A stretch of 64,000 nt of DNA, from positions 138,148 to 202,147 of the forward strand of contig JASGCW010000001.1 of NCBI GenBank assembly GCA_030053945.1, read 5' to 3'. The position numbers were made by a program, and so were the translations under genes. Origin of the DNA: Limnohabitans sp. GTDB lineage: Bacteria > Bacteroidota > Bacteroidia > Flavobacteriales > Flavobacteriaceae. The notes below the pieces were generated by a model that saw only the letters and a list, made by a program, of their open reading frames with translations, was not told the origin of the DNA and searched no databases. Positions 52,482-62,096 of the stretch are shown here, one piece after another (positions within the stretch are counted from its first letter, which is position 1; the number at the start of each line of letters is the position of its first letter).

Positions 52482-53747
52482 TCAAAAATATTTATCTAAC
52501 CTATTCGTTAATTCTTTTTTCTCTTTTCTTATCGCTAAATACACCATATGATTAAGCATCAAGCCAATAATGCCTAAAATAATTGTGATACCCCAATTAA
52601 ATGTAAAACCCCAATATTCTACAATAATTGTATTTAATTTTCCGCTTATCATTTGTGAAAAACCATAACTAATTTGAAAAAAAGCCATAAAAACTCCTTC
52701 TTGGTGCAAGTGAGAACGCTCTATAACTATATTAGCTGAAAACGGAAAAGTATGCATAGCACCTAAACCAATACATAGGACATAAATAAATACACCTAAA
52801 TAGCCAGACAACAAAGTGAGTGACAGGTATCCTAGCACAAAAAATGCTAACCCTAAACCTATCACTAGGGTATTGAAATATTTTAGCTTTAAGTAAAAGT
52901 TTACAAAAACTAATTCAAAAACTGCTACGAGTAAGGCCATCAGACTAAAAAAATACTCTACAGGCATAGTTCCTCCAAATGTTTGTTTTGAGAAATACAG
53001 TGGAAAAACAGAAAAAAATTGAAAGAATAATATCCCACTAATACAAGCAACTATATTGTTTAATAAAAAAACTTTGTCTTTTAAAGGCGCCATCTTGATA
53101 TTGAACTTATTTATAATATCTTCCTTTAATTGATACTGAAATTTTCTTTCATGAATAAAATAACCTATAATTAAAGAAGCAATCAAGCAAGTTAAAGCAT
53201 CAAGAAAAAAGACTAATCGATAGCTTCCAAAAACACCTTCATACGAATTGTTTATAATGATATAACTACTAATTAATGGTCCTATTATTAATCCTAAATT
53301 AGAAGCAACTCTTATAAGTGTAAAACTTTTGATTCTATTTTCTACAGTTGTATAATCTTTTAGAATTGAAAAAATGGCAGGCCTTAACATATCTGCAAAA
53401 AAAGAAAACAAAAAAATAAACAAACAAAACAGCTCAAAGGTTCTTATAAATGATAATAAAACTAAGAAAAACGAACTGCTCAAAAGGCTTATTAAAATAA
53501 TCTTGTAGGCCCCAAATTTATCAATTAACTTACCACTAGAAAGGGTTCCTAGCACACTTCCTAAACCAAGATAGAAAAAAATCCATCCTATAAGCATAAG
53601 AGAAAAGTCGCAATTTTGAAGTAAAAACCTCGACAAAAATGGCATAACTAATGAACCTGCTTTATTTATAAAAACAGCAATAAAAAAATACCAAACCACT
53701 AACGGATATTCTTTAAATCTAGCTACAAGAACTGTCATACTTATCAT
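52482..53747 (-). CDS. MFS transporter
   Basis: A 421-residue, 12-helix major facilitator (for example GSVLGTLSSGKLIDKFGAYK as the loop 2-3 motif, SNLGLIIGPLISSYI in helix 5). It is related to multidrug/MdtG-like exporters, substrate unknown. It is upstream of the two roadblock-like genes on the same strand. The 80-bp gap to the first of them has no evident terminator. Confidence 0.85.
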   Translation of the reverse strand: MISMTVLVARFKEYPLVVWYFFIAVFINKAGSLVMPFLSRFLLQNCDFSLMLIGWIFFYLGLGSVLGTLSSGKLIDKFGAYKIILISLLSSSFFLVLLSFIRTFELFCLFIFLFSFFADMLRPAIFSILKDYTTVENRIKSFTLIRVASNLGLIIGPLISSYIIINNSYEGVFGSYRLVFFLDALTCLIASLIIGYFIHERKFQYQLKEDIINKFNIKMAPLKDKVFLLNNIVACISGILFFQFFSVFPLYFSKQTFGGTMPVEYFFSLMALLVAVFELVFVNFYLKLKYFNTLVIGLGLAFFVLGYLSLTLLSGYLGVFIYVLCIGLGAMHTFPFSANIVIERSHLHQEGVFMAFFQISYGFSQMISGKLNTIIVEYWGFTFNWGITIILGIIGLMLNHMVYLAIRKEKKELTNRLDKYF

Positions 53748-54021
53748 ATAAAATTATTCAACATAATATTAAATAGTGATAGTTAATAAGTTAATTAAAA
53801 AAAGCTTTTAAGCCTTCACTTGTCATCTATCCAATATTTCAAAAAAACATTCTTTTTTCAGTTTTTTCATAGATATTTTAACTGAATTTTTCCTTTTGGG
53901 AAGTTACAAAAAAAGCTAAAGTTTGTTTTACGGTTTTTCCGTACATTTTGTTAAAATTGTGTTTCTTTTTAAAATTATACTTAATCTATTCACATCAAAT
54001 GTATTAATAAATTAAAAGTCT

Positions 54022-54029
54022 TATTTTTG
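54022..54029 (+). promoter_or_regulatory. Promoter -7 element of the dus gene
   Basis: TATTTTTG, 15 bp before the ATG at 54045. It overlaps the TTG at 54027, which therefore is not the start. Confidence 0.6.
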
Positions 54030-54044
54030 CAAAAAATTAGCACA

Positions 54045-55034
54045 ATGCCCAAAATTGGCAATATAGAATTACCAGACTTTCCATTACTACTTGCGCCTAT
54101 GGAAGACGTAAGTGACCCTCCATTTCGCCGTTTATGTAAACTTCACGGAGCCGACTTGATGTATTCAGAATTTATTTCTTCCGAAGGATTAATTCGTGAC
54201 GCTATAAAGAGCCGACAAAAACTAGACATTTTTGATTATGAGCGTCCTGTAGGTATTCAAATTTTTGGAGGTGATGAAGAAGCAATGGCTATGTCGGCTA
54301 AAATTGTTGAAACCGTTCAGCCAGACTTAGTAGATATAAACTTCGGATGCCCAGTAAAAAAAGTAGTTTGTAAAGGTGCTGGGGCTGGTGTATTAAAGGA
54401 TGTCGATTTGATGATTCGTTTGACTAAAGCAGTTATCAAAAGCACAAGCCTTCCAGTTACTGTCAAAACACGTTTGGGCTGGGACGAATCTTCTATAAAT
54501 ATAGATGAAGTAGCTGAAAGATTGCAAGATGTAGGTGTACAAGCCTTAACAATTCACGCTCGAACTAGAGCTCAAATGTACAAAGGGCATTCAGATTGGT
54601 CTCACATTCAAAGAGTAAAAGAAAACCCTAGAATCATTATGCCTATTTTTGGAAATGGCGACATAGATTCACCTGAGAAAGCACTCGAATATAAAAACAA
54701 ATACGGTCTTGACGGTATGATGATTGGTCGTGCCGCAATTGGTTATCCTTGGATTTTTAACGAGATCAAGCATTATTTCAAAACTGGCGAAAAACTAGCC
54801 GCTCCTACAATTTCAGATAGAGTTGAAGCTGCTCGCAATCACTTAATTTGGTCTATGGAATGGAAAGGCGAAAGAGTTGGAATAGTAGAAATGCGCCGTC
54901 ATTACACCAACTATTTCAAAGGTATTCCTCATTTTAAGGAACACAGAAACAAATTAGTTACATTAGACGACCATAACGCTCTGTTAGAAGTTTTCTTCCA
55001 AATCATTGAAGATTATAAAGAAAAACAAATTTAA
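54045..55034 (+). CDS. dusB: tRNA-dihydrouridine synthase (DusB-like)
   Basis: A 329-residue FMN enzyme. LLLAPMEDVSDPPFRRLC (FMN loop), NFGCPVKKVVCKGAGAGVL (catalytic Cys), and IHARTRAQMYKGHSDW are diagnostic. It reduces uridines in the D-loop of tRNA. It starts at ATG 54045 because a TTG 18 bp upstream lies in the promoter. The RRM gene follows 97 bp later. Confidence 0.93.
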   Translation: MPKIGNIELPDFPLLLAPMEDVSDPPFRRLCKLHGADLMYSEFISSEGLIRDAIKSRQKLDIFDYERPVGIQIFGGDEEAMAMSAKIVETVQPDLVDINFGCPVKKVVCKGAGAGVLKDVDLMIRLTKAVIKSTSLPVTVKTRLGWDESSINIDEVAERLQDVGVQALTIHARTRAQMYKGHSDWSHIQRVKENPRIIMPIFGNGDIDSPEKALEYKNKYGLDGMMIGRAAIGYPWIFNEIKHYFKTGEKLAAPTISDRVEAARNHLIWSMEWKGERVGIVEMRRHYTNYFKGIPHFKEHRNKLVTLDDHNALLEVFFQIIEDYKEKQI

Positions 55035-55131
55035 TTTCATTATTATAAAGTTTTTATAAAATAAAAAGACTAATTATGAATAAGTTACCAATTTAATAAC
55101 CTATCTTTACCCCGAATTATAAAATTTATAT

Positions 55132-55482
55132 ATGAACATTTTTGTAGGAAGTCTTCCGTTTTCAATAGACGAAGCAGACTTAAGAGATTCTTTTGGAGTG
55201 TATGGTACTGTAGCATCAGTAAAAATTATCACTGATAAATTCACAGGCCGTAGCAAAGGTTTCGGTTTCGTTGAAATGTCAAACGATGAAGAAGCACTAA
55301 AAGCAATCCAAGAATTAAACGGCGCAACTGTTGATGGTCGTACGATTGTGGTAAACAAATCAGAACCAAAACCAGAAGGCGAAAGAAAAAGTTTTAATAA
55401 CAACCGTTCTGGCGGAGGTTATGGAAACAACCGCGGTGGTGGAAACTACGGCGGAGGGAACAATAGAGGAGGAAGATACTAA
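55132..55482 (+). CDS. RRM RNA-binding protein with Gly/Arg/Asn-rich tail
   Basis: A 116-residue protein. RNP2 is IFVGSL and RNP1 is SKGFGFVEM, so the RRM (residues 1-80) is complete. The tail, rich in Gly, Asn, Arg and Tyr (GGGYGNNRGGGNYGGG), resembles cold-shock or RNP-type disordered tails and could drive RNA-dependent condensation. Such proteins are common and highly expressed in Bacteroidota, often with cold response. Confidence 0.93.
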   Translation: MNIFVGSLPFSIDEADLRDSFGVYGTVASVKIITDKFTGRSKGFGFVEMSNDEEALKAIQELNGATVDGRTIVVNKSEPKPEGERKSFNNNRSGGGYGNNRGGGNYGGGNNRGGRY

Positions 55483-55506
55483 AAGTTATTTTTTATATTA
55501 TTGTTT

Positions 55507-55534
55507 AAAACCATCTCTACAGAGATGGTTTTTT
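55507..55534 (+). terminator. Terminator of the RRM gene
   Basis: AAAACCATCTC, loop TACA, GAGATGGTTTTTT. Confidence 0.92.
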
Positions 55535-55626
55535 ATTTCTGTTAATAACAATTTTTGATTTCTACACTCCTAAAACGTACTTTTGAAAACTATTGGCTTT
55601 TTACTAATCACTAATTACTTTCGAAA

Positions 55627-58600
55627 GTGTATTTAATCTTTGATACTGAAACCACAGGTTTACCTCGCAGTTGGTCGGCTCCTATTACTGATACCGATAA
55701 CTGGCCTCGTTGCATACAAATAGCTTGGCAATTGCACGACGAAATGGGAAAACTTATCGAACATCAGGATTATTTAGTAAAACCTGAAGGCTTTAATATT
55801 CCTTATGATGCGGAGCGAATTCACGGTATTTCAACCGAGCTTGCTATGGAACAAGGAATTTCATTACAAGAAGTTTTAGAAAAATTCAACATAGCTCTTT
55901 CAAAAGCCAAATATATTGTAGGTCAAAATGTAGGTTTTGACGTAAATATTATGGGATGTGAATTTCACCGTATGAGCATTAGTTCAGATATGGTAAAAAT
56001 GCCTGTACTTGATACGTGTACCGAAACCACAGCAGAATTACTAAAATTACCTGGAGGTCGAGGAGGGAAATTCAAATTACCTACACTTACAGAATTACAC
56101 GAATACCTTTTTAGTGAACCTTTTGCAGAAGCCCACAATGCTACTGCCGACGTTGAGGCCACTACTCGTTGCTTTTTAGAATTAATCAAACGTGAAATTT
56201 TCACAGAAGAAGAATTAGATGTACCCGCTGATTATTTTCAAAATTTTAGAGAAAACAATCCGCAACAAATTCAATTATTAGGGCTTAAACATATCAATCT
56301 AAAATCGGCTTCAGACGAAATTAGAAAAAGATTAAGTCAACAACAAAAAGAGAACATCTCAATTCCAGTTTCTAAAGAAGATATAAAAGATTTAGAACAC
56401 GCTTCTTTTGTCCACTTACATAATCACACTCAATTTTCGGTTTTACAATCTACTATCGGAATTCAACCACTGGTAAATGCAACTATCAAAAACAAAATGA
56501 AAGCAGTTGCCATGACTGATACGGGTAATATGATGGGCGCATTTCAGTTTGTAAGTGCAGTTCTTAATCATACAAAATCGGCAAAAGCAAAAAATGACGA
56601 ACTAATTACTAATGGGGACGAACCTACAGAAGTTGAAATAAAACCCATTGTAGGTTGTGAGTTTAATATTTGCCAAAATCATAAAGACAAAACACAAAAA
56701 GATAACGGTTATCAAGTTGTTTTTTTGGCGAAAAATAAAAAAGGCTATCATAATTTAGCCAAAATGTCCTCAATTGCTTACACAGACGGATTTTATTATG
56801 TCCCGCGTATTGACAGAAATGTAATTGAAAAATATAAAGAAGACATCATTGTATTATCAGGGAATCTGTATGGTGAAATTCCAAGTAAGATTTTAAATAT
56901 TGGCGAAAATCAAGCAGAAGAAGCCTTATTGTGGTGGAAGGAGCAATTTGGCAGTGATTTTTACCTAGAACTAATGCGTCACAATCAAGAAGATGAAAAT
57001 CGCGTGAACCAAACATTAATACAGTTTGCTCGTAAACACAGTGTAAAACTAATTGCAACAAACAACACCTATTATATAGATAAAGAAGATGCCAATGCTC
57101 ACGACATTTTACTATGTGTAAAAGATGGTGAAAAGCAAGCAACTCCTATAGGTCGAGGTCGCGGATATCGCTATGGTTTACCTAACCAAGAATATTATTA
57201 CAAATCGGAAGCAGAAATGAAAAAACTCTTTGCCGATTTGCCAGAAGCGATTATAAATATTCAAGAAATTATAGATAAGGTAGAGCCTTATTCGTTATAC
57301 AGAGACGTACTTCTTCCTAAATTTGATATACCTGATGAATTCAAAGTAGAAGAGGACAAAACAGATGGTGGTGTAAGAGGCGAAAATGCCTATTTGCGAC
57401 ACCTAACAATGGAGGGAGCTAGAAGGAGATACGAAGAAATTACTCCCGACATTCAAGAGCGTTTGGATTTTGAATTGTTAACGATTTCAAACTCTGGTTA
57501 TCCTGGTTATTTCCTAATTGTACAAGACTTCATAGCTGAAGCTCGTAAAATGGGGGTTTCTGTAGGACCAGGTCGTGGTTCTGCCGCTGGTTCTGCGGTG
57601 GCATATTGTTTAGGAATTACAAATATAGACCCCATAAAATACGATTTGCTATTTGAGCGTTTTTTAAATCCAGACCGGGTATCGATGCCCGATATTGATA
57701 TCGATTTTGATGATGAAGGTCGTGGCTTAGTAATGGATTACGTTATCAATAAATATGGTGCGAATCAAGTTGCTCAAATTATTACTTATGGTAAAATGGC
57801 GACCAAATCAGCCATTCGTGATACTGCACGTGTACTAGACTTACCTTTATTTGAGGCAGATAGAATTGCTAAGTTGATTCCTGGAATGATGCCTTCTAAA
57901 TGGAATTTAGCCCGTTTCCTAAAAGAAGATGAAAGCGAAGTTAAAAAAGCATTAAAATCATCTGAAGAATTTGACCGAGTAAAAGAATTGATTTCCATAG
58001 CAAAAGAAGGTGATTTAGCAGGAGAAACCATCCAGCAAGCAAAAGTACTCGAAGGTTCACTTCGAAATACAGGGATTCACGCTTGTGGAGTTATTATTAC
58101 TCCTGATGATATTACTAATTTCGTACCTGTAACTACCGCCAAAGATTCTGATTTGTATGTCACGCAATTTGACAACTCGGTTGCAGAAAGTGCAGGATTA
58201 CTTAAAATGGACTTCTTGGGTCTGAAGACCCTAACTCTGATAAAAGACACAGTCAAATTAGTAAAATACCGTACTGGAATCGAGCTTGATCCAGATACTT
58301 TTCCTATAGATGATCAAAAAACATACGAATTGTTCCAAAGAGGAGAGACAGTAGGGATTTTCCAATACGAATCTACGGGTATGCAAAAGTATATGAAGGA
58401 GCTAAAACCAACTGTTTTTGGTGATTTGATTGCAATGAATGCCTTATACCGCCCTGGACCGCTGGAATATATTCCTTCTTTCGTTAGAAGAAAAAATGGC
58501 GAAGAACCTATTACTTACGATTTAGATGCTTGTGAAGAATATTTGTCGGAAACGTACGGAATCACTGTATATCAAGAGCAGGTAATGCTTTTGTCTCAAA

Positions 58601-60144
58601 AATTAGCTAATTTCTCGAAAGGTGATGCCGATGTCCTTCGTAAAGCGATGGGTAAAAAACAAAAAGATGTACTGGATAAAATGAAATCGAAGTTCATCGA
58701 TCAGGCAAAAGCAAATGGTCACGATGAACAAAAATTAGATAAAATTTGGACCGACTGGGAAGCGTTTGCGAGTTATGCTTTTAATAAATCGCACTCTACT
58801 TGCTATGCTTGGATTGCTTATCAAACCGCCTATCTAAAAGCGCATTATCCCGCCGAATATATGGCCGCTGTACTTTCCAATAATATGAACGATATTAAAC
58901 AGGTTTCGTTTTTTATGGAAGAATGTAAGCGAATGGGATTGGCTGTTTTAGGTCCTGATGTAAATGAATCCTTTTATAAATTTACTGTAAACGAAAATTA
59001 CGCTGTCCGCTTTGGTATGGGAGCTATAAAAGGTGTTGGAGAAGGTGCTGTAAATACTATTGTTGAAAACCGAAAGGATGGAAAATACAAATCTATTTTC
59101 GATTTAGCTAGACGTATAGATTTACGTGCTGCTAATAAAAAAGCTTTTGAAAATCTAGCCTTGTCTGGAGGATTTGATTGTTTTACAGACACACATAGAG
59201 CACAATATTTTCATCATGATGGAGACAATATTTGGTTCTTAGAAAAGGCAATGAAATATGGTGCTAAAACGCAAGAAAATGAAAATTCAGCTCAAGTAAG
59301 TTTATTTGGAGATGCTACAGAAGTTCAAATACCAGAACCTACTGTCCCTCCTTGTGAAGAATGGCATACTATGGAAAAACTCGCTAGAGAAAAAGAAGTT
59401 GTAGGAATTTACATTTCAGGGCATCCATTAGACGATTACAAGTTTGAGATGAAATATTTTTGCAATACAAAACTCGAACAACTTAATTACCTAGAACCTT
59501 TTGTTGGAAAAAATGTAAGTTTTGGTGGTATGGTAAATAATGTACAACACCGTACCGCAAAGAATGGAAAAGGTTGGGCTACATTCAATCTGGAAGGCTA
59601 TGACGAGAGTTTTGAATTTAGAATTTTTGATGAAGAATATCTCAAATTTCGTCACTTTCTAGTGCAAAATACTTTTGTTTTTTTTAGAGTAAATGTAAAA
59701 GAAGGATGGGTTAACAGAGAAACTGGAAAAAAATCTGATCCTCGTTTACAGTTTATCGAAGCAAAATCACTAGCAGATGTACTACCTACTTTTGCAAAAA
59801 AAATAATTATCCAATTTTCGATTAGCGAACTCAACGAAAATTTAATACACAATCTCTACAACTTGTTCATTTCAAATAAAGGAGACCATCAAGTAGCTTT
59901 TGAAGTAATTGAGTTAGAAAAAATAAAAAAACAACTTCAAATTGCGAGTGCTCCTATTGAAGAATCAGTTGATGAAAATGAGTTGACAGAAGATCAAGAG
60001 ATGGATTTGCAAATTCCTGAAGAAAAAGAAGAAATTGTAATAAAAAATATGCTTTCTATGCCAAGCCGAAAAATAAAAATAAAAATAAATTCAGAATTAC
60101 TGCAAGAGCTGGAAAATCTGTCAATTAATTTTAAAATTAATTAA
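55627..60144 (+). CDS. dnaE: DNA polymerase III subunit alpha with fused N-terminal exonuclease
   Basis: A 1505-residue replicative polymerase. Residues 1-200 form a DEDD exonuclease (FDTETTG with Asp6 and Glu8; NVGFDVNIMG; HNATADVEATT). A PHP domain begins near 258 (VHLHNHTQFSVLQST). The polymerase core carries GPGRGSAAGSAVAYCLGIT and the metal-binding PDIDIDFDD (Asp689, Asp691), and the C-terminal part has an OB fold (VSFGGMVNNVQHRTAK) and a helical end. It copies the chromosome; the fused domain should proofread. Start is the GTG/ATG at 55627, no better start upstream. Confidence 0.96.
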   Translation: MYLIFDTETTGLPRSWSAPITDTDNWPRCIQIAWQLHDEMGKLIEHQDYLVKPEGFNIPYDAERIHGISTELAMEQGISLQEVLEKFNIALSKAKYIVGQNVGFDVNIMGCEFHRMSISSDMVKMPVLDTCTETTAELLKLPGGRGGKFKLPTLTELHEYLFSEPFAEAHNATADVEATTRCFLELIKREIFTEEELDVPADYFQNFRENNPQQIQLLGLKHINLKSASDEIRKRLSQQQKENISIPVSKEDIKDLEHASFVHLHNHTQFSVLQSTIGIQPLVNATIKNKMKAVAMTDTGNMMGAFQFVSAVLNHTKSAKAKNDELITNGDEPTEVEIKPIVGCEFNICQNHKDKTQKDNGYQVVFLAKNKKGYHNLAKMSSIAYTDGFYYVPRIDRNVIEKYKEDIIVLSGNLYGEIPSKILNIGENQAEEALLWWKEQFGSDFYLELMRHNQEDENRVNQTLIQFARKHSVKLIATNNTYYIDKEDANAHDILLCVKDGEKQATPIGRGRGYRYGLPNQEYYYKSEAEMKKLFADLPEAIINIQEIIDKVEPYSLYRDVLLPKFDIPDEFKVEEDKTDGGVRGENAYLRHLTMEGARRRYEEITPDIQERLDFELLTISNSGYPGYFLIVQDFIAEARKMGVSVGPGRGSAAGSAVAYCLGITNIDPIKYDLLFERFLNPDRVSMPDIDIDFDDEGRGLVMDYVINKYGANQVAQIITYGKMATKSAIRDTARVLDLPLFEADRIAKLIPGMMPSKWNLARFLKEDESEVKKALKSSEEFDRVKELISIAKEGDLAGETIQQAKVLEGSLRNTGIHACGVIITPDDITNFVPVTTAKDSDLYVTQFDNSVAESAGLLKMDFLGLKTLTLIKDTVKLVKYRTGIELDPDTFPIDDQKTYELFQRGETVGIFQYESTGMQKYMKELKPTVFGDLIAMNALYRPGPLEYIPSFVRRKNGEEPITYDLDACEEYLSETYGITVYQEQVMLLSQKLANFSKGDADVLRKAMGKKQKDVLDKMKSKFIDQAKANGHDEQKLDKIWTDWEAFASYAFNKSHSTCYAWIAYQTAYLKAHYPAEYMAAVLSNNMNDIKQVSFFMEECKRMGLAVLGPDVNESFYKFTVNENYAVRFGMGAIKGVGEGAVNTIVENRKDGKYKSIFDLARRIDLRAANKKAFENLALSGGFDCFTDTHRAQYFHHDGDNIWFLEKAMKYGAKTQENENSAQVSLFGDATEVQIPEPTVPPCEEWHTMEKLAREKEVVGIYISGHPLDDYKFEMKYFCNTKLEQLNYLEPFVGKNVSFGGMVNNVQHRTAKNGKGWATFNLEGYDESFEFRIFDEEYLKFRHFLVQNTFVFFRVNVKEGWVNRETGKKSDPRLQFIEAKSLADVLPTFAKKIIIQFSISELNENLIHNLYNLFISNKGDHQVAFEVIELEKIKKQLQIASAPIEESVDENELTEDQEMDLQIPEEKEEIVIKNMLSMPSRKIKIKINSELLQELENLSINFKIN

Positions 60145-60204
60145 AAAATTAGAATTTTTTATGTTAAAAGTAATAGTTTTGATTTAATTTATTCTAAACA
60201 GACT

Positions 60205-60212
60205 TAAATTTG
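60205..60212 (+). promoter_or_regulatory. Promoter -7 element of the outer-membrane protein gene
   Basis: TAAATTTG, with a possible -33 TTG 23 bp upstream (60179-60181), 27 bp before the ATG. Confidence 0.55.
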
Positions 60213-60238
60213 GGGCTCATTTTTTAAACCCAAATCTA

Positions 60239-61129
60239 ATGTACAAAAAATTATTTTTATTGGCAGTAGCCAGTATTTCTGTTGCGGTAAATGCACAAGA
60301 AACAAATTCAAAAAGAGGTTTCTATTTCAAAGCTGGAGCTTCTTATTTTACACAAACTGTTGCAACTGAATTCCCTACTGTTTCAGGAAATGCAGCTACT
60401 AATGAAACAAGAGTTAATGGTTTATTAATCTCTAAAGAAAGTATTACTGGTTCTTTCGGAGAAGGTTTAAGAACCAATCTAGTTGGAGGATTCCGTTTTA
60501 CAGAGCGTTTAGGTGTAGAAATGGGAGTTCATTATTATTCAAGTAATTCTAAAACAATGGTTGAAAGACATAATTATTCAAACATTGTGAATGTTGACAC
60601 TTACGCAAATGGTAAAATAAGAGCCTTTGACATATCTCCTTCGTTAGTTTTATTTCTTGGTGAAAAAGGAAAATTTGAGCCTTATACAAAAGTTGGTGTG
60701 ATTATTCCAATATCTGGAAATTTAGAAATCAAGACGGATCAAACCTCTTCTAACAATGTTTTTGTCCCAACATATTACAGAAGAGATGTAATAAAACCCA
60801 ACCCAACACTAGGCTTTATGTCTTCTATAGGAACTACTTTCAAAATCTCTAGTCATTTGTCTGCTTATGCAGAAGTTGAATACCGAAACTTTACTGTACA
60901 CGGAAAATCAAAAGAAACTACAGATTATATTGTAAATGGACAAGATAAATTAGGCACACTAACTTATTCTGACACACACACAAATTATGTTAGTGCTTTA
61001 AATTCAAGTTCAAATAATACAGACACAAATTTAGCTGGTTTTGATAAAAACCAAGCAAAAGATGAATTGAGTTCATATGTTGGAATTAGCGGAATTGGAC
61101 TAACATTAGGTGTTAAATATTCTTTATAA
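60239..61129 (+). CDS. Outer-membrane beta-barrel protein (OmpA/OMP_b-brl-like)
   Basis: A 296-residue protein with signal peptide (1-19, VAVNAQ) and an all-beta barrel: GFYFKAGASYFTQT, GGFRFTERLGVEMGVHYYS, KFEPYTKVGVIIP, LSAYAEVEYRNF and the closing IGLTLGVKYSL ending in an aromatic-free Leu. It is an OMP_b-brl-type porin or structural protein. A central hydrophilic stretch (about 195-265) is a large surface loop. Confidence 0.85.
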   Translation: MYKKLFLLAVASISVAVNAQETNSKRGFYFKAGASYFTQTVATEFPTVSGNAATNETRVNGLLISKESITGSFGEGLRTNLVGGFRFTERLGVEMGVHYYSSNSKTMVERHNYSNIVNVDTYANGKIRAFDISPSLVLFLGEKGKFEPYTKVGVIIPISGNLEIKTDQTSSNNVFVPTYYRRDVIKPNPTLGFMSSIGTTFKISSHLSAYAEVEYRNFTVHGKSKETTDYIVNGQDKLGTLTYSDTHTNYVSALNSSSNNTDTNLAGFDKNQAKDELSSYVGISGIGLTLGVKYSL

Positions 61130-61149
61130 AATTTAAACTACAAATTTCT

Positions 61150-61176
61150 AAGAGTTGCATAAGCAACTCTTTTTTT
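61150..61176 (+). terminator. Terminator of the outer-membrane protein gene
   Basis: AAGAGTTGC, loop ATAA, GCAACTCTT, then T-run. Confidence 0.92.
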
Positions 61177-61246
61177 ATATAAAATATTTCAATAATAAAA
61201 TAATAAAAAGTAATTTCACAACAACATTATTATTGAAATAAAATTC

Positions 61247-61254
61247 TATTTTTG
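61247..61254 (+). promoter_or_regulatory. Promoter -7 element of trxA
   Basis: TATTTTTG, 26 bp before the trxA ATG; no exact -33 TTG. Confidence 0.55.
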
Positions 61255-61279
61255 TCTTCAAATTTTAAAGAAATTAAAT

Positions 61280-61597
61280 ATGGCATTAGCAATAACAGAT
61301 GCTACTTTTGAAGAAGTAGTATTAAAATCAAATAAACCTGTAGTAGTAGATTTCTGGGCAGCTTGGTGTGGTCCTTGTCGTATGGTTGGTCCAGTAATCG
61401 ACGAAGTAGCAACAGAATACGAAGGGAAAGCTGTAGTTGGAAAAGTAGATGTAGATGCAAATCAAGAGTTTGCTGCAAAATATGGGGTAAGAAACATTCC
61501 TACAGTTTTGATTTTTCAAAATGGCGAAGTAGTGGGTCGTCAAGTTGGAGTAGCTCCAAAAGATACCTATACAAAAGCAATTGACGCTTTATTGTAA
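61280..61597 (+). CDS. trxA: Thioredoxin
   Basis: Standard 105-residue thioredoxin with the active site WCGPC (Cys30, Cys33) after VVVDFWAA, cis-Pro in IPTVLIF. It is the cytoplasmic disulfide reductant. It is monocistronic. Confidence 0.96.
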   Translation: MALAITDATFEEVVLKSNKPVVVDFWAAWCGPCRMVGPVIDEVATEYEGKAVVGKVDVDANQEFAAKYGVRNIPTVLIFQNGEVVGRQVGVAPKDTYTKAIDALL

Positions 61598-61619
61598 TAA
61601 CATAAAAGAATTAAAGAGA

Positions 61620-61649
61620 AAAGTCCTAACAAAAATTAGGACTTTTTTT
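61620..61649 (+). terminator. Terminator of trxA
   Basis: AAAGTCCTAA, loop CAAAA, TTAGGACTTTTTTT. It faces the convergent NTF2-like gene. Confidence 0.92.
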
Positions 61650-61650
61650 A

Positions 61651-62013
61651 TTACCCGTGATACACTCTAGACAAAACAATTTTTCCTTCTCTAATTTCTA
61701 GAACTTCAGCGACAAGCATATCTTCTTCATCTTCTACCTGACGAATATATTCCATAAAAACCCTATCTGAATTAGCAGTCAAAGAAGTTACCTTGTAATG
61801 TAAACTAGGAATCCTATCAAAAGAATCTTGCCACCAAACTCGCATAGCTTCTGTTCCAATTATCAATCCTTTAGTTTCAGGCTGCCTAACTTTAAGTTTC
61901 GGACTAAAATGCTGTGCTTGAACATCATAAAGAGACAATAATTTTTCTAATTGTTTCGAATTAAAGGCTTCAAACCATTTATAGGCGATAGATAAATTTA
62001 TTTCTGTAGACAT
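61651..62013 (-). CDS. NTF2-like / SnoaL-type protein
   Basis: A 120-residue protein from ATG 62013 (a frame of 135 residues opens at 62058). It has a helix-plus-curved-sheet pattern typical of the NTF2-like superfamily: AYKWFEAFNSKQLEKLLSLY, GTEAMRVWWQDSF and VFMEYIRQVEDEEDMLVAEV. Such proteins are isomerases, hydrolases or ligand binders; no function is assignable. It is divergent from the DUF58 gene. Confidence 0.78.
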   Translation of the reverse strand: MSTEINLSIAYKWFEAFNSKQLEKLLSLYDVQAQHFSPKLKVRQPETKGLIIGTEAMRVWWQDSFDRIPSLHYKVTSLTANSDRVFMEYIRQVEDEEDMLVAEVLEIREGKIVLSRVYHG

Positions 62014-62096
62014 ATTTTTTATTTGTCGCCAAAAATACAAATCTGAATTAAATTTCAAATGACTTTTTTAATTTCAAAAATCAATATATTTGAAAT

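Noticed and set aside
54027..54044. Upstream TTG start for the dus gene
   Set aside because: It lies in the TATTTTTG promoter element; the ATG at 54045 gives the standard N-terminus.
61328..61584. Frames on both strands across trxA
   Set aside because: Shadows of a certain thioredoxin gene.
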